Source: Fimbriimonas planktonicus (GTDB lineage: Bacteria; Armatimonadota; Fimbriimonadia; Fimbriimonadales; Fimbriimonadaceae). From it: 64,000 nucleotides of DNA. Position numbers and translations under genes: made by a program. Below, in pieces: positions 31,452-39,851 of this stretch (position 1 is the first letter of the stretch; every line of letters begins with the position of its first letter). The stretch lies in the NCBI GenBank assembly GCA_965234685.1, contig OZ248539.1, positions 2,852,001-2,916,000 on the forward strand, given 5' to 3'. Below the pieces are notes generated by a model. It made no database searches and had not been told where the DNA came from. It was given only the letters and a program-made list of their open reading frames with translations.

Positions 31452-33261
31452 CAACCGCTTCAATCACCCGCTGCGCAATCACCGCACTCCCAAACGGCGG
31501 CATCAAGTACAAGCCTTCCGCCGAACCCCGAATGAACTGGCTCAACCTCTGCGCCTCTTCAATCCCAATGCTCAAAGCAACATCATCATCCGCCGCCTCC
31601 GCAATCCGCTTCCGCAAAGCATCCGGAATCACAATCCCCGGAACCTCGTGGTGCATAAACTCCGCATGCCGCGCCGACTTCAGCGGCAAAACCCCCACCA
31701 GCATCGGAACCCCAAACCGCTTTCCGGCCGCAATGCAGATCTCCGCCTGCGCCTCATCAAACACCGGCTGCGTGTAAACCACCTGCGCCCCCGCCTCAAC
31801 CTTCCGCCCCAGCCGATCCAGCTCTTCAGCGGCATCAAAAGCAAGCGGATTGAACGCACAAGCAATCGTAAACCCACACTTCACACCGATGCTGTATCCG
31901 GCCAAATCGATCCCATCGTTAAACCGCTTCAAAATCCGGCAAAGCCCAATCGAGTCGATGTCAAAAACGCTCGTCGCACTCGGATAGTCGCCAATGTTCG
32001 CCGGATCGCCGGTCACCGCCAAGATGTTCCGAATCCCCAGCGCATGCGCCCCCAGCAAATCGCTCTGTACCGCGAGCAGGTTCCGATCCCGGCAAGCAAA
32101 GTGCATCGTCACTTCAACCCCCGCGTCGCGCTGCAGAATGGTCGATACCGCCGCCGGCGACATCCGCAACCTGGCCCGCGCACCGTCCGAGATATTGATC
32201 GTGTCCACGCCGACCGCCTTTAGGGCCACTGCCCCTTCCGTCAGCTTCTTCAGGCTCAGTCCGCGCGGAACGTCAAGCTCGACCGCGATCACAAACTGCT
32301 TGCCCAGCTTCTGCCCCAATGCGCTCGGCTCGGTCACCGGCACCGGCTTCTTCGCCTGTCCTTCCCGAACCACCTCGCCTCGAGGGCGAACTTTGACCTT
32401 TGTGTTGTCGAGCAGTTGCCGCAAGGCAGCAATGTGCGCCGGAGAGGTTCCGCAACATCCGCCCAGCAAACGCGCGCCTTCTTCCACAAACCGCATGGTT
32501 GCTTTCGCGAAGTACTCCGGCTGAATGTCGTAGGTCACCTGACCTTTGACCAACTGTGGCAAACCCGGCGTCGGCATCGCCAGAACGGGCAAATCGGTGG
32601 CTTCAACCAGCTGCCGAATAATGTCCAGCATCCGCTGCGGCCCAACCACGCAGTTCGCCCCGACGATATCGACGCCCAGCACGGCCATTTCCCGCGCGCA
32701 CCGAATCGGCAGCCCCTCAGCGAGCGCCTCGCCGTCCTCAATGTACGCCTTGCTCGCAATCAGCGGCAGATCGGTGACTGCCCGCACCGCCCGGATCGCG
32801 ACTTCAAGCTCGTGCATCGCGCTGTAAGTCTCAAGGATGATCCCATCCACCCCGCCTTCGATCAGCCCGAGAACCTGCTCGGTGACCGAAGCAAACACCT
32901 CTTCTTTGGAAAGCTGTCCAAAAGGCTCAACCGTCTTGCCCGACGGGCCAATCGCGCCGAGCACAAAGCGTTCCCCGCCAACTTCTGAAACAGCCTGGCG
33001 GGCAATCTCCGCTCCTCGCCGATTTACTTCGCGAACGCTGACTTGTTCCGGCAACCGAAAGCGATTCGCCTGGTAGGTGTTGGTTTCAATAACATCGCTG
33101 CCGGCAGCCAAGTACTCGCGATGAACTCGCAGAACGAGTTCAGGAGCATCGAGGTTAGCCAGGTCATAGGGCTGATGCTGGTAGCCGTACTGGCCAAGGA
33201 GAGTTCCGTTCGCCCCGTCCGCAATCAGGACACGGTCTCGGACTGCTTCGAGCAGGGTCAC
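31432..33261 (-). CDS. Bifunctional homocysteine S-methyltransferase / methylenetetrahydrofolate reductase
   Basis: A 609-residue fusion like Bacillus YitJ. The N-terminal half is a MetH/BHMT-type homocysteine methyltransferase: DGANGTLLGQYG, GANCVVGPQRML, and zinc ligands in LGGCCGTSPAHI. The C-terminal half (from about residue 320) is a MetF-like reductase: VELDVPRG, ILAVTGDP, KCGFTIACAFNP and YTQPVFD. Together they regenerate methionine from homocysteine using methylene-THF, linking to folD and folE2 here. GTG start at 33261; it overlaps the matrixin stop by 4 bases and has its own TATAAT just upstream. Confidence 0.93.
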   Translation of the reverse strand: MTLLEAVRDRVLIADGANGTLLGQYGYQHQPYDLANLDAPELVLRVHREYLAAGSDVIETNTYQANRFRLPEQVSVREVNRRGAEIARQAVSEVGGERFVLGAIGPSGKTVEPFGQLSKEEVFASVTEQVLGLIEGGVDGIILETYSAMHELEVAIRAVRAVTDLPLIASKAYIEDGEALAEGLPIRCAREMAVLGVDIVGANCVVGPQRMLDIIRQLVEATDLPVLAMPTPGLPQLVKGQVTYDIQPEYFAKATMRFVEEGARLLGGCCGTSPAHIAALRQLLDNTKVKVRPRGEVVREGQAKKPVPVTEPSALGQKLGKQFVIAVELDVPRGLSLKKLTEGAVALKAVGVDTINISDGARARLRMSPAAVSTILQRDAGVEVTMHFACRDRNLLAVQSDLLGAHALGIRNILAVTGDPANIGDYPSATSVFDIDSIGLCRILKRFNDGIDLAGYSIGVKCGFTIACAFNPLAFDAAEELDRLGRKVEAGAQVVYTQPVFDEAQAEICIAAGKRFGVPMLVGVLPLKSARHAEFMHHEVPGIVIPDALRKRIAEAADDDVALSIGIEEAQRLSQFIRGSAEGLYLMPPFGSAVIAQRVIEAVATSATR

Positions 33262-33935
33262 CTAGAAATTATAGCTTCGGTTGTGATCGCCCGAATCCGA
33301 TCGCGAATCCGGATCACACGCTCCACTTCGCTGGGCGACGGCTTTACGCGCGGATTCCGCACATCAACTGGTCCCATCACCCCATCCGTGCCGTCATCAA
33401 GGCCTAGCACGTGCCCAAGTTCATGGGCGACCGACTGCAAGATGCAACCAGCAGAAAGCGGCTTTCCGTTCGGTGCCTTGGTTCTAATCTGGATGCGCAC
33501 GTTCAACCCATTTTGAGTCAGTAGCCACCTAGCGTGGCCCGCAACCGGCGCTCCCTGATACGTGAGGTCGTCTTTGAACTCCAGCACAACATGCGCATCG
33601 CGCGCCGTCGGCACCGGTTCAAACGCCACGAGACCGTTCGTCTCGGATTCCCAAACGTTGAGCCCAGCGAGGAAACCCTCGATCCCAGGTTTTAAAGGAC
33701 CCGTTGGCAACTTCTTCAAAAAGATGCGGAACCTTCCGTTCGGAATCAACGCCTTACTGTAACGGGCAACCTCTTCGTGTTCGCCACGCGCGAGCTTGGC
33801 TTCGATCGAAGAAATATAGGACTCAAAGCTGGAAGCACTGGCCGGAATTGGGTCTTGAATAGCAGGCGCAGCGACGCTGAACGTTGCAAGCGCTGAAATC
33901 ATCAGCGCGCCTTTAGCAGCGAAAAAGCGTGACAC
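33258..33935 (-). CDS. Secreted matrixin-type zinc metalloprotease
   Basis: A 225-residue protein with an N-terminal signal segment (ALMISALATFSVAAPAIQ) and, near residue 170, the metzincin motif HELGHVLGLDDG (HExxHxxGxxD). A preceding GxLNVW...AHVVLEF pattern and a Cys in SAGCILQSVAHELG are typical of bacterial matrixin-like proteases. A methionine-turn-like GVMGPV follows. GTG start at 33935; an ATG eleven codons later (33902) is also possible. The gene overlaps the following methyltransferase by 4 bases. Confidence 0.82.
   Translation of the reverse strand: MSRFFAAKGALMISALATFSVAAPAIQDPIPASASSFESYISSIEAKLARGEHEEVARYSKALIPNGRFRIFLKKLPTGPLKPGIEGFLAGLNVWESETNGLVAFEPVPTARDAHVVLEFKDDLTYQGAPVAGHARWLLTQNGLNVRIQIRTKAPNGKPLSAGCILQSVAHELGHVLGLDDGTDGVMGPVDVRNPRVKPSPSEVERVIRIRDRIRAITTEAIISR
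33268..33273 (-). promoter_or_regulatory. Putative -10 box of the methyltransferase/MTHFR gene
   Basis: TATAAT on the minus strand, six bases before the GTG start. It lies inside the last codons of the matrixin gene. It would allow separate leaderless expression of the methionine enzyme. Confidence 0.4.
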
Positions 33936-34037
33936 CGTGAACCCCCGGTAAAGTTACGGCAAGTTTGCTGTTTTGCGTACTGGCGATTATTGCCAATTGT
34001 CCGACATATAGCGAACTTTAGGTTCAACTTGGGGCTC

Positions 34038-34661
34038 ATGGATCGACTCATTTGTTTCGATATTGGCGGCGTTTTGGTGAGGATTTCGCAAACCTGGCAG
34101 GAAGCCGCCGAATTTGCTGGCGTCAAGGTTACGCTAACCGATACGCCTCCGTTGTTTCTAGCCGACGCGGAACCCATGAACCGTCACCAAGCGGGGCGAA
34201 TCGACTACGCCACCTACCTCGATGAGATGGCGCGGCTGATGGGTTGCCCCAGCGAGCATGCCGAGAAGGCACACCTTTCGATTCTTCAGCACGAGTATCC
34301 GGGCATCCCGGAGTTTGTTGCCGAGGTTCGCGAAAGCGGGTTCCGCACCGCCTGTCTTTCCAACACAAACGCCCCGCATTGGGAAGACCTGATGAATGCC
34401 AAGAAATTCCCAACCGTCGCGAACCTAGAGTTTCGCTGCGCTTCACACCTGTTTCAACTCGGCAAGCCAGACCCGGCAATCTACCGTCGCTTCGAGGCCG
34501 AAACCGGATTCCGCCCAGATCAAATCATCTTCTTCGACGATAACCGACAAAACGTCGAGTCCGCGAATCAGGTTGGCTGGCTCAGTTTCCGAATCGATCC
34601 GTACGGCGATACCGTGGCCCAAATGCGCGAGGCCCTGAAAGACCTTGAGATACTGAACTAG
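34038..34661 (+). CDS. HAD-family hydrolase
   Basis: A 207-residue HAD phosphatase. Motif I is CFDIGGVLVR (Asp nucleophile; the second Asp is replaced by Gly, as in HAD-like YihX/epoxide-hydrolase N-domain proteins). Motif II is ACLSNTNAPHW, motif III Lys in LGKPDPAIYRRF, and motif IV FFDDNRQNVESA. The ATG at 34038 (MDRLICFDIGG) was chosen because the motif starts six residues later; an in-frame start at 33990 only adds a basic tail. It ends in a 4-base overlap with the convergent lpxA. Confidence 0.88.
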   Translation: MDRLICFDIGGVLVRISQTWQEAAEFAGVKVTLTDTPPLFLADAEPMNRHQAGRIDYATYLDEMARLMGCPSEHAEKAHLSILQHEYPGIPEFVAEVRESGFRTACLSNTNAPHWEDLMNAKKFPTVANLEFRCASHLFQLGKPDPAIYRRFEAETGFRPDQIIFFDDNRQNVESANQVGWLSFRIDPYGDTVAQMREALKDLEILN

Positions 34662-35446
34662 CGCTGGCGAGCTCGGCCGTTGCGACCAAACGCGCGCTGC
34701 TCCTCAAAATCGAGCAGGTATTCGACTTCCGGCGTCATCGGGACTTCTCGTCGCACGATCTCTACCGCATTCCGCAATCCGAGCTGAGACTTGAATAGCA
34801 ACTTACAGGCTCGGTGAAGGGCGAGTCGGCCGTCCGGCGTGATTCCGTACCGCCGCAAGCCAACCGCATTGATATCGATGACTTCTTGCTCGATGCCATC
34901 GACAATCATGAACGGCGGAACATCTTTGACGATCTTCGAATAGCCACCGACCATGGCCACTTTGCCGAGCCGACAGAATTGGTGAACGCCGGTAAACCCG
35001 CCAACCGTAACGTAATCTTCCGCCGCCACGTGCCCGCCGAAAGCGGAGTTGTTCGCAATCGTGATGTGGTCATGTACTTCGCAGTTATGGCCAATGTGGG
35101 CGTAGGCCATCATATACAAATCGCTGCCGATCTTCGTGGTAAGGCCCTCGCCGGTTGCCCGATGAACCGTGGCGTATTCCCGGAATACGTTGTCGTTTCC
35201 GATCTCGAGAAAGGTCTTTTCGCCTTTGTATTTTCGGTCCTGCGGGTCGCCACCCAGAATCGCACCGTGGCCAACAAAGTTCCTGTCTCCCAGAGTCGTC
35301 CCGGTGCAAATCCGAACGTGCGATTGAAGAATGCAACCCGCGCCGATCTTTACGCCGGCATCCACGATACAGCCCGGGCCGATTTCTACATCATCTGAAA
35401 TTTCTGCGGACGGGTCAACAATCGCGAACGGGTGAATCTGGGCCAA
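34658..35446 (-). CDS. lpxA: UDP-N-acetylglucosamine acyltransferase LpxA
   Basis: A 262-residue hexapeptide-repeat acyltransferase, first step of lipid A synthesis, the same length as E. coli LpxA. The TTG at 35446 gives the conserved MAQIHPFAIVDP start, one base after the fabZ stop; a longer frame to 35497 overlaps fabZ and lacks conservation. Left-handed helix repeats, GGDPQDRKYKGE, catalytic His in MAYAHIGHNCEVHD, and GGYSKIVKDVPPFMIVDG are present. Its presence implies an LPS outer membrane. The fabZ-lpxA order is as in many Gram-negatives. Confidence 0.93.
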   Translation of the reverse strand: MAQIHPFAIVDPSAEISDDVEIGPGCIVDAGVKIGAGCILQSHVRICTGTTLGDRNFVGHGAILGGDPQDRKYKGEKTFLEIGNDNVFREYATVHRATGEGLTTKIGSDLYMMAYAHIGHNCEVHDHITIANNSAFGGHVAAEDYVTVGGFTGVHQFCRLGKVAMVGGYSKIVKDVPPFMIVDGIEQEVIDINAVGLRRYGITPDGRLALHRACKLLFKSQLGLRNAVEIVRREVPMTPEVEYLLDFEEQRAFGRNGRARQR

Positions 35447-35447
35447 C

Positions 35448-35900
35448 TCAGAATTCCCTCTCGACCAGCTTAAACGTGAGCTCCATGCTCGCCGCAAGCT
35501 CGCCCTCTACCGAAGCTTGGCCCTTAATCCGACCAATCGAGCCGCGCATCCAAATCAGCTGACAGTCGATGATCAGTTGATCGCCCGGAACAACCATTCG
35601 GCGGAACTTAACATCGTCGATGGCGCCGATCAACGGAATTCGCCCTCGCGCGTCGTCTCGTTGCATCGTCAAAACCGCTCCAACTTGGGCCATGGCTTCC
35701 ACGATCAGAACGCCAGGCATCACGGGAAAACCGGGATAGTGACCCTGGAAGAATGACTCGTTGAACGTAACGTTCTTTAGCCCCTTGATCGTGGCGCCGT
35801 CTTCTGCAATATTCAGAATCCGATCTACGAGGATCATCGGATAACGATGCGGAAGAACGCCGAGAATTTCTTGTAAGTTCAGAGTCAAGTGAGGCCTCAA
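35448..35900 (-). CDS. fabZ: 3-hydroxyacyl-ACP dehydratase FabZ
   Basis: A 150-residue hot-dog-fold dehydratase of fatty acid synthesis. Motifs are LPHRYPMILVDRIL with the catalytic His, FFQGHYPGFPVMPGVLIVEAMAQ with the catalytic Glu, and GAIDDVKFRRMVVPGD. The start is TTG at 35900 or possibly TTG at 35888; neither has a strong Shine-Dalgarno. It is followed one base later by lpxA and preceded by a hairpin that separates it from the glutamate dehydrogenase gene. Confidence 0.94.
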   Translation of the reverse strand: MRPHLTLNLQEILGVLPHRYPMILVDRILNIAEDGATIKGLKNVTFNESFFQGHYPGFPVMPGVLIVEAMAQVGAVLTMQRDDARGRIPLIGAIDDVKFRRMVVPGDQLIIDCQLIWMRGSIGRIKGQASVEGELAASMELTFKLVEREF

Positions 35901-35905
35901 TAATG

Positions 35906-35940
35906 CTGACTTGGGAGGGTACCCGCCCCTCCCAAATCAG
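35906..35940 (-). terminator. Hairpin between glutamate dehydrogenase and fabZ
   Basis: TTGGGAGG pairs with CCTCCCAA, extended beyond one mismatch by CTGA/TCAG, around a 9-base loop. It lies 20 bases after the dehydrogenase stop and just before fabZ. The T-run is poor (ATTATT). It may end one transcript or protect its 3' end. Confidence 0.5.
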
Positions 35941-35959
35941 CTGGATGACGATAACGTGC

Positions 35960-37213
35960 TTAAGGGAAGATGCCGCGCTTGATCGTAGCGTCGGCCACTC
36001 TCTTCACGCCGATAATTAGAGCCGCATTGCGCATGTCGGTCTTATGCGCTCGCATCGTTGAATCGACCGATGCGTAGCTTGCCCGCATGATTCGGGTGAG
36101 CCGCTTGTTCACTTCGTCTTCTTCCCAGAAGAAGTTCTGCAGGTCCTGTACCCACTCAAAGTAACTCACGATCACGCCGCCCGCGTTCGCAAGGATGTCC
36201 GGCACGATCAACTTCCCGCTGTCGTTCAGAATCACGTCGGCCGCTGGCGTGCAAGGGCCGTTTGCACCTTCGACGATCAAGCCTGCCTTAATTCGGCCAG
36301 CATTCTCTTCGGTGATCTGTCCCGAAATAGCCGCCGGGATCAATACGTCGCAATCAAGCTCAAGAAGCTCTGAGTTGCTCACCTTTTCGGCGTTCTTAAA
36401 CTCGCGAATGCCGCCTTCTCGTCCAGAGAACCGAGTGGAAAGTTCGCGAATCGGCAGGCCTTCTGGGTTATAAATGCCACCTGTGGCATCGCTCACGGCA
36501 ACGACCGTGCCACCAGCCTCTTCCACGAGAAGAGCAGCCGTGCTGCCAACGTTTCCAAACCCTTGAACGGCTACTTTCATGTTGCCGAGGTCTAGGTTCC
36601 GAACCTTCGCCGCTTCCTCAAGGGCAACGACTACACCACGCCCGGTTGCTTCAACACGCCCTTCCGATCCGCCGAGCTCAACCGGCTTGCCGGTGACCAC
36701 GCCAGGGGTCGTGTAGCCCGCAGACATCGACATCGTGTCCATGATCCAGCTCATGACCTGAGCGTTCGTTCCAATGTCCGGAGCCGGAATGTCGCTTCGC
36801 TCGCCAATCATCGAACTGATATCGCTCGTAAAACGTCGGGTGAGCTTTTCAATTTCCCGCTTTGAAAGTCGCTTGGTGTCAACCCGTACGCCGCCCTTCG
36901 CTCCGCCGTAGGGGATGTTCACAACGGCGCACTTCCAGGTCATCCACATGGCGAGCGCCGAGGTCTCATTCAAATCGACGTGCGGGTGATAGCGAATTCC
37001 ACCTTTCGTTGGGCCGCGAGACGCGTTGTGCTGGACTCGATAGCCCTCAAAAACTTCAACCGTGCCATCGTCCATGACCACCGGGAAGTTGACAACTAGA
37101 GCCCGTTGCGGATGAGCGAGCACTTTGTGCAGCCCTTCATCCAGGTCTAAGTATTGGGCAGCAATCGCAAGTTGCTGTCGGGCCATTTTTAGGACATCAA
37201 ATTGACTGCTCAT
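35960..37213 (-). CDS. gdhA: Glu/Leu/Phe/Val family dehydrogenase (glutamate dehydrogenase)
   Basis: A 417-residue amino-acid dehydrogenase. Substrate and catalytic motifs are EGYRVQHNASRGPTKGGIRYHP, MTWKCAVVNIPYGGAKGGV (catalytic Lys) and DIPAPDIGTNAQVMSWIMD. The Rossmann motif is VQGFGNVGSTAA, and NAGGVIVSYFEWVQDLQ closes the active site. This fits NAD-type hexameric glutamate dehydrogenase. Start ATG at 37213. It follows mreD by 4 bases, an odd partner for a cell-shape operon. Confidence 0.9.
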   Translation of the reverse strand: MSSQFDVLKMARQQLAIAAQYLDLDEGLHKVLAHPQRALVVNFPVVMDDGTVEVFEGYRVQHNASRGPTKGGIRYHPHVDLNETSALAMWMTWKCAVVNIPYGGAKGGVRVDTKRLSKREIEKLTRRFTSDISSMIGERSDIPAPDIGTNAQVMSWIMDTMSMSAGYTTPGVVTGKPVELGGSEGRVEATGRGVVVALEEAAKVRNLDLGNMKVAVQGFGNVGSTAALLVEEAGGTVVAVSDATGGIYNPEGLPIRELSTRFSGREGGIREFKNAEKVSNSELLELDCDVLIPAAISGQITEENAGRIKAGLIVEGANGPCTPAADVILNDSGKLIVPDILANAGGVIVSYFEWVQDLQNFFWEEDEVNKRLTRIMRASYASVDSTMRAHKTDMRNAALIIGVKRVADATIKRGIFP

Positions 37214-37217
37214 GCTA

Positions 37218-37667
37218 TCAGTTGTTGCTCGCGAACACCTTGGAAGCGAGCCAATAGAGTGGTATCGCCAGCGCAGCGTTGAGCAAAGCTGCTCCTAGTG
37301 TAGCCAACGCGACCTCTACAAAACTCCCGCCTGGCACCCCAATCCGGAATAGGATTTGCGCCGTTATGCAAGTCAGGAACGCCCACACCGCCGCCACGAT
37401 AAAGTTCGCATCGAAATCCAGCGACCGCAGCGACCCAAGAATGTAGCCAACGATCATCCGCGAAGCCGCAAACGCCGCAATGTTCGAGCCGATGACCGCC
37501 CCCTCAACCAACCCAACCAAGAACCCACCCAGCAGGCCCTGCATCCGCGAGCCAAACAGCGTCATGATGGCCAGCACCAACAGGGTTAGCTTCGAAACCG
37601 GCCCAGGTACGCCAAGGAACCCGGCAGAAATCCACAGCAGGAATCCAAAAGTCACCCACCATTTCAT
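37218..37667 (-). CDS. mreD: Rod shape-determining protein MreD
   Basis: A 149-residue hydrophobic protein with about five membrane segments, right after mreC and overlapping its stop by 4 bases. Motifs are weak, as is usual in MreD, so position and topology carry the call. Typical features are an early Pro-Gly between helices (FLGVPGPVSK), a long central LLGGFLVGLVEGA helix and a final LNAALAIPLYWLASKVF. MreD belongs to the elongasome with MreB and MreC. Confidence 0.8.
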   Translation of the reverse strand: MKWWVTFGFLLWISAGFLGVPGPVSKLTLLVLAIMTLFGSRMQGLLGGFLVGLVEGAVIGSNIAAFAASRMIVGYILGSLRSLDFDANFIVAAVWAFLTCITAQILFRIGVPGGSFVEVALATLGAALLNAALAIPLYWLASKVFASNN

Positions 37668-38437
37668 AAGAGAATCTTCACCTCCTTGGTTCGGCCAACG
37701 CTAGCCGAAGGCACGATAATCGCCCGGCGGGTGCCGAGCTCAAGGTTGTCCTGAACTTGAATGATCTTCCCGACAAGCAGGCCCCGTGGAATCTGGGGTC
37801 CAAACCCGCTCGTGACCACAGTGTCTCCAACGACGACCGGACTCTTCGGATCGAACAAGGTCAGGTTTAAAGTGCTGCTATCCACGCCTTGCAAAAGCCC
37901 AACCTGTGGCGGATTGCGGCTGCTGTCCATCGCGCCAACTTTCAGCGAAGCACTTGTCAGCATCAGGGCCTGACATCGAACATCTTCCACCGTTTGAACA
38001 ATCGCAAGCACGCCTTCGGCGGTGATCACTGGCATGCCTGGCTTCACGCCGTCCTTTTTGCCACGCGCCAAGGTCAATCGGTTCTGGTTTGGAAAGAAGC
38101 CGATGATCTCAGAGCTAATCGCCCGCTGGCCTGGGCTAGTCGGAAGAGCCAGCAATTTTCGAAGAGAACTGATCTCGCTCTCGAGTCGGGTAACGGTCTC
38201 GGTGTACAGTTCGGCTTGCTGAATCTGCGACTTCAAAGCAACATTCTCATCCACCAGTCGCTTCCCGCTAAAGATTCCGGCTTGCACATTGCCAAAGAAG
38301 CTACTTACGTTGTTCGCTCCAACCCCGAGGGGTTGGACAATCGACTGAAACAAGCTCGTCACGATGTCGACCCGGTTTCGAGTTCTCGCCTCGGCCTGCA
38401 TTCGATCCAGCCCTCCGGCAACGAAGAACAGGACCAC
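37664..38437 (-). CDS. mreC: Rod shape-determining protein MreC
   Basis: The periplasmic elongasome scaffold: a coiled coil (about residues 50-85), then the beta domain with ISSEIIGFFPNQNRLTLARGKKDGVKPGMPVITAEG and VTSGFGPQIPRGLLVGKI. From the first standard start (GTG 38437) it has 257 residues, but this cuts the N-terminal membrane helix. In-frame sequence upstream reads LKQRSNNLTEIILLVVLFFV, back to a CTG at 38479 that overlaps the mreB stop (CTGA). Translation may therefore begin at a non-standard codon; the true coding region may extend to 38479. Confidence 0.88.
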   Translation of the reverse strand: MVLFFVAGGLDRMQAEARTRNRVDIVTSLFQSIVQPLGVGANNVSSFFGNVQAGIFSGKRLVDENVALKSQIQQAELYTETVTRLESEISSLRKLLALPTSPGQRAISSEIIGFFPNQNRLTLARGKKDGVKPGMPVITAEGVLAIVQTVEDVRCQALMLTSASLKVGAMDSSRNPPQVGLLQGVDSSTLNLTLFDPKSPVVVGDTVVTSGFGPQIPRGLLVGKIIQVQDNLELGTRRAIIVPSASVGRTKEVKILL

Positions 38438-38475
38438 GAGCAGAATGATTTCTGTAAGGTTGTTGCTGCGTTGTT

Positions 38476-39531
38476 TCAGGACCGAGAAGACCTTTCCAGC
38501 ATTTTGCGAATCACTTCATTTTCGTGCATCGCCTCGACCACGCGACCGGTTCCAAATGCCACGCAACTCAGCGGATCATCCGCAATTCGCACCGGCATCA
38601 TGGTCTCTTTCGAAATCAGTTGATCAATTCCTCGCAAAAGCGCTCCGCCCCCGGCAAGCACAATCCCGTGGTCCATCGCGTCGGCTGCCAGTTCTGGCGG
38701 CGTAGCTTCCAGCGTGAGCTTGATCGCTTCGACAATTGCGGTCAACGGCTCTTGGATGGCAGTCCGAACTTCCTCACTGGTGATCGTCGCGCTGCGCGGT
38801 AAGCCGCTGACCAAGTCACGGCCTTTAACCAATATCTCCAACTCTTGCTCCAAAGGATAGGCACTTCCGATGGAAATCTTGCAGATCTCGGCCGTCTTTT
38901 CTCCGATGAACAGGTTGTAGGCGCGCCGGACATAAGCGATGATCGCCTCGTCAAGCTCGTCTCCAGCAACTCGGATGGATCGGCTGTGGACAATCCCACC
39001 CAGGGAGATAACCGCGACCTCGGTGGTTCCTCCGCCGATATCCACGATCATTGAGCCCGAAGGTTCTTCAACGGGTAGTCCGGCGCCTATCGCCGCCGCC
39101 ATCGGCTCTTCAATAACAAAAGCTTGGGTAGCTCCTGCCTTCCGTGTCGCTTGCAAAACCGCCAGCCGCTCCACTTCCGTGACGCCGCTCGGAATCCCGA
39201 CAACGACGCTGCGTCGAAGCAAAAACTTATTGCTGACCTTTCCGATGAAGTGCTTCAGCATCTCTTCGGTTTGTTCGTAGTCGGCAATCACGCCATCTCG
39301 CAACGGACGACTCGCGACGATGTGGCCTGGTGTTCGCCCCAACATTCGCTTGGCTTCTTCACCCACCGCCGCGACTTCGCCGGTTTCCTTGTTGATCGCG
39401 ATGACACTCGGTTCGCGCAGCACGATATCTCGCCCGCCGACGTAAACCAGGGTGTTTGCGGTTCCGAGATCAATTCCGATATCTCGACTGAACCGCTTCA
39501 TGAAGCCGCTAAACAGCGAATTTTTACTCAT
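38476..39531 (-). CDS. mreB: Rod shape-determining protein MreB
   Basis: A 351-residue bacterial actin. It shows phosphate 1 motif DIGIDLGTANTLVYV, VVVGIPSGVTEVERLAV, phosphate 2 motif MIVDIGGGTTEVAVISLGG and the adenosine motif VLAGGGALLRGID. A short basic, hydrophobic N-terminal stretch (SLFSGFMKRF) may bind the membrane. MreB filaments guide sidewall synthesis. Its start overlaps the remA stop by 8 bases, and mreC follows immediately, forming a remA-mreB-mreC-mreD row. Confidence 0.96.
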   Translation of the reverse strand: MSKNSLFSGFMKRFSRDIGIDLGTANTLVYVGGRDIVLREPSVIAINKETGEVAAVGEEAKRMLGRTPGHIVASRPLRDGVIADYEQTEEMLKHFIGKVSNKFLLRRSVVVGIPSGVTEVERLAVLQATRKAGATQAFVIEEPMAAAIGAGLPVEEPSGSMIVDIGGGTTEVAVISLGGIVHSRSIRVAGDELDEAIIAYVRRAYNLFIGEKTAEICKISIGSAYPLEQELEILVKGRDLVSGLPRSATITSEEVRTAIQEPLTAIVEAIKLTLEATPPELAADAMDHGIVLAGGGALLRGIDQLISKETMMPVRIADDPLSCVAFGTGRVVEAMHENEVIRKMLERSSRS

Positions 39532-39790
39532 CTTCTACTACGATTTCCCCGGTGCTTAGGCGCTTGGCTAGGGTCTCTTGCGAAATCGCTGAGAGGATGA
39601 CCGTGCTGCCCGTAGTAAAAATGACTGACTTCGTACGCCGACCTTGCGTGGCGTCAATCACGTTGCCTTCTTTTCGTAAGTTTTGAACTGCCCGGCGCAT
39701 TGGCGCAGATTCGCTGCTCACGAGGGCAACGATCTTATCGGTGAGAACAAAGTTATAAAAACCGACGTTGAGTACGGCAGGCGCCGGCAT
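39524..39790 (-). CDS. remA: RemA-like regulator (DUF370)
   Basis: An 88-residue DUF370 protein close to Bacillus RemA, a DNA-binding ring former that activates biofilm-matrix and osmoprotection genes. Key matches are LNVGFYNFV, IVALVSSESAPMRRAVQ, IDATQGRRTKSVI and TVILSAISQETLAKRL. An AAGGAGC Shine-Dalgarno lies about 7 bases before the ATG, within an inverted repeat. It overlaps mreB by 8 bases, so it is translated from the cell-shape transcript. Confidence 0.9.
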   Translation of the reverse strand: MPAPAVLNVGFYNFVLTDKIVALVSSESAPMRRAVQNLRKEGNVIDATQGRRTKSVIFTTGSTVILSAISQETLAKRLSTGEIVVEDE

Positions 39791-39794
39791 TTCC

Positions 39795-39815
39795 GTAAGC
39801 TCCTTGGAAGCTTAC
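39795..39815. promoter_or_regulatory. Inverted repeat over the remA ribosome binding site
   Basis: GTAAGCT-CCTTGGA-AGCTTAC has perfect 7-bp arms just before the remA ATG. The arms enclose the AAGGAGC Shine-Dalgarno, so the stem could hide it, or the site could be an operator, possibly for RemA itself. Confidence 0.45.
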
Positions 39816-39851
39816 AGTTTACACGTACGCGTGGTTAATTCGGGACCGTGC

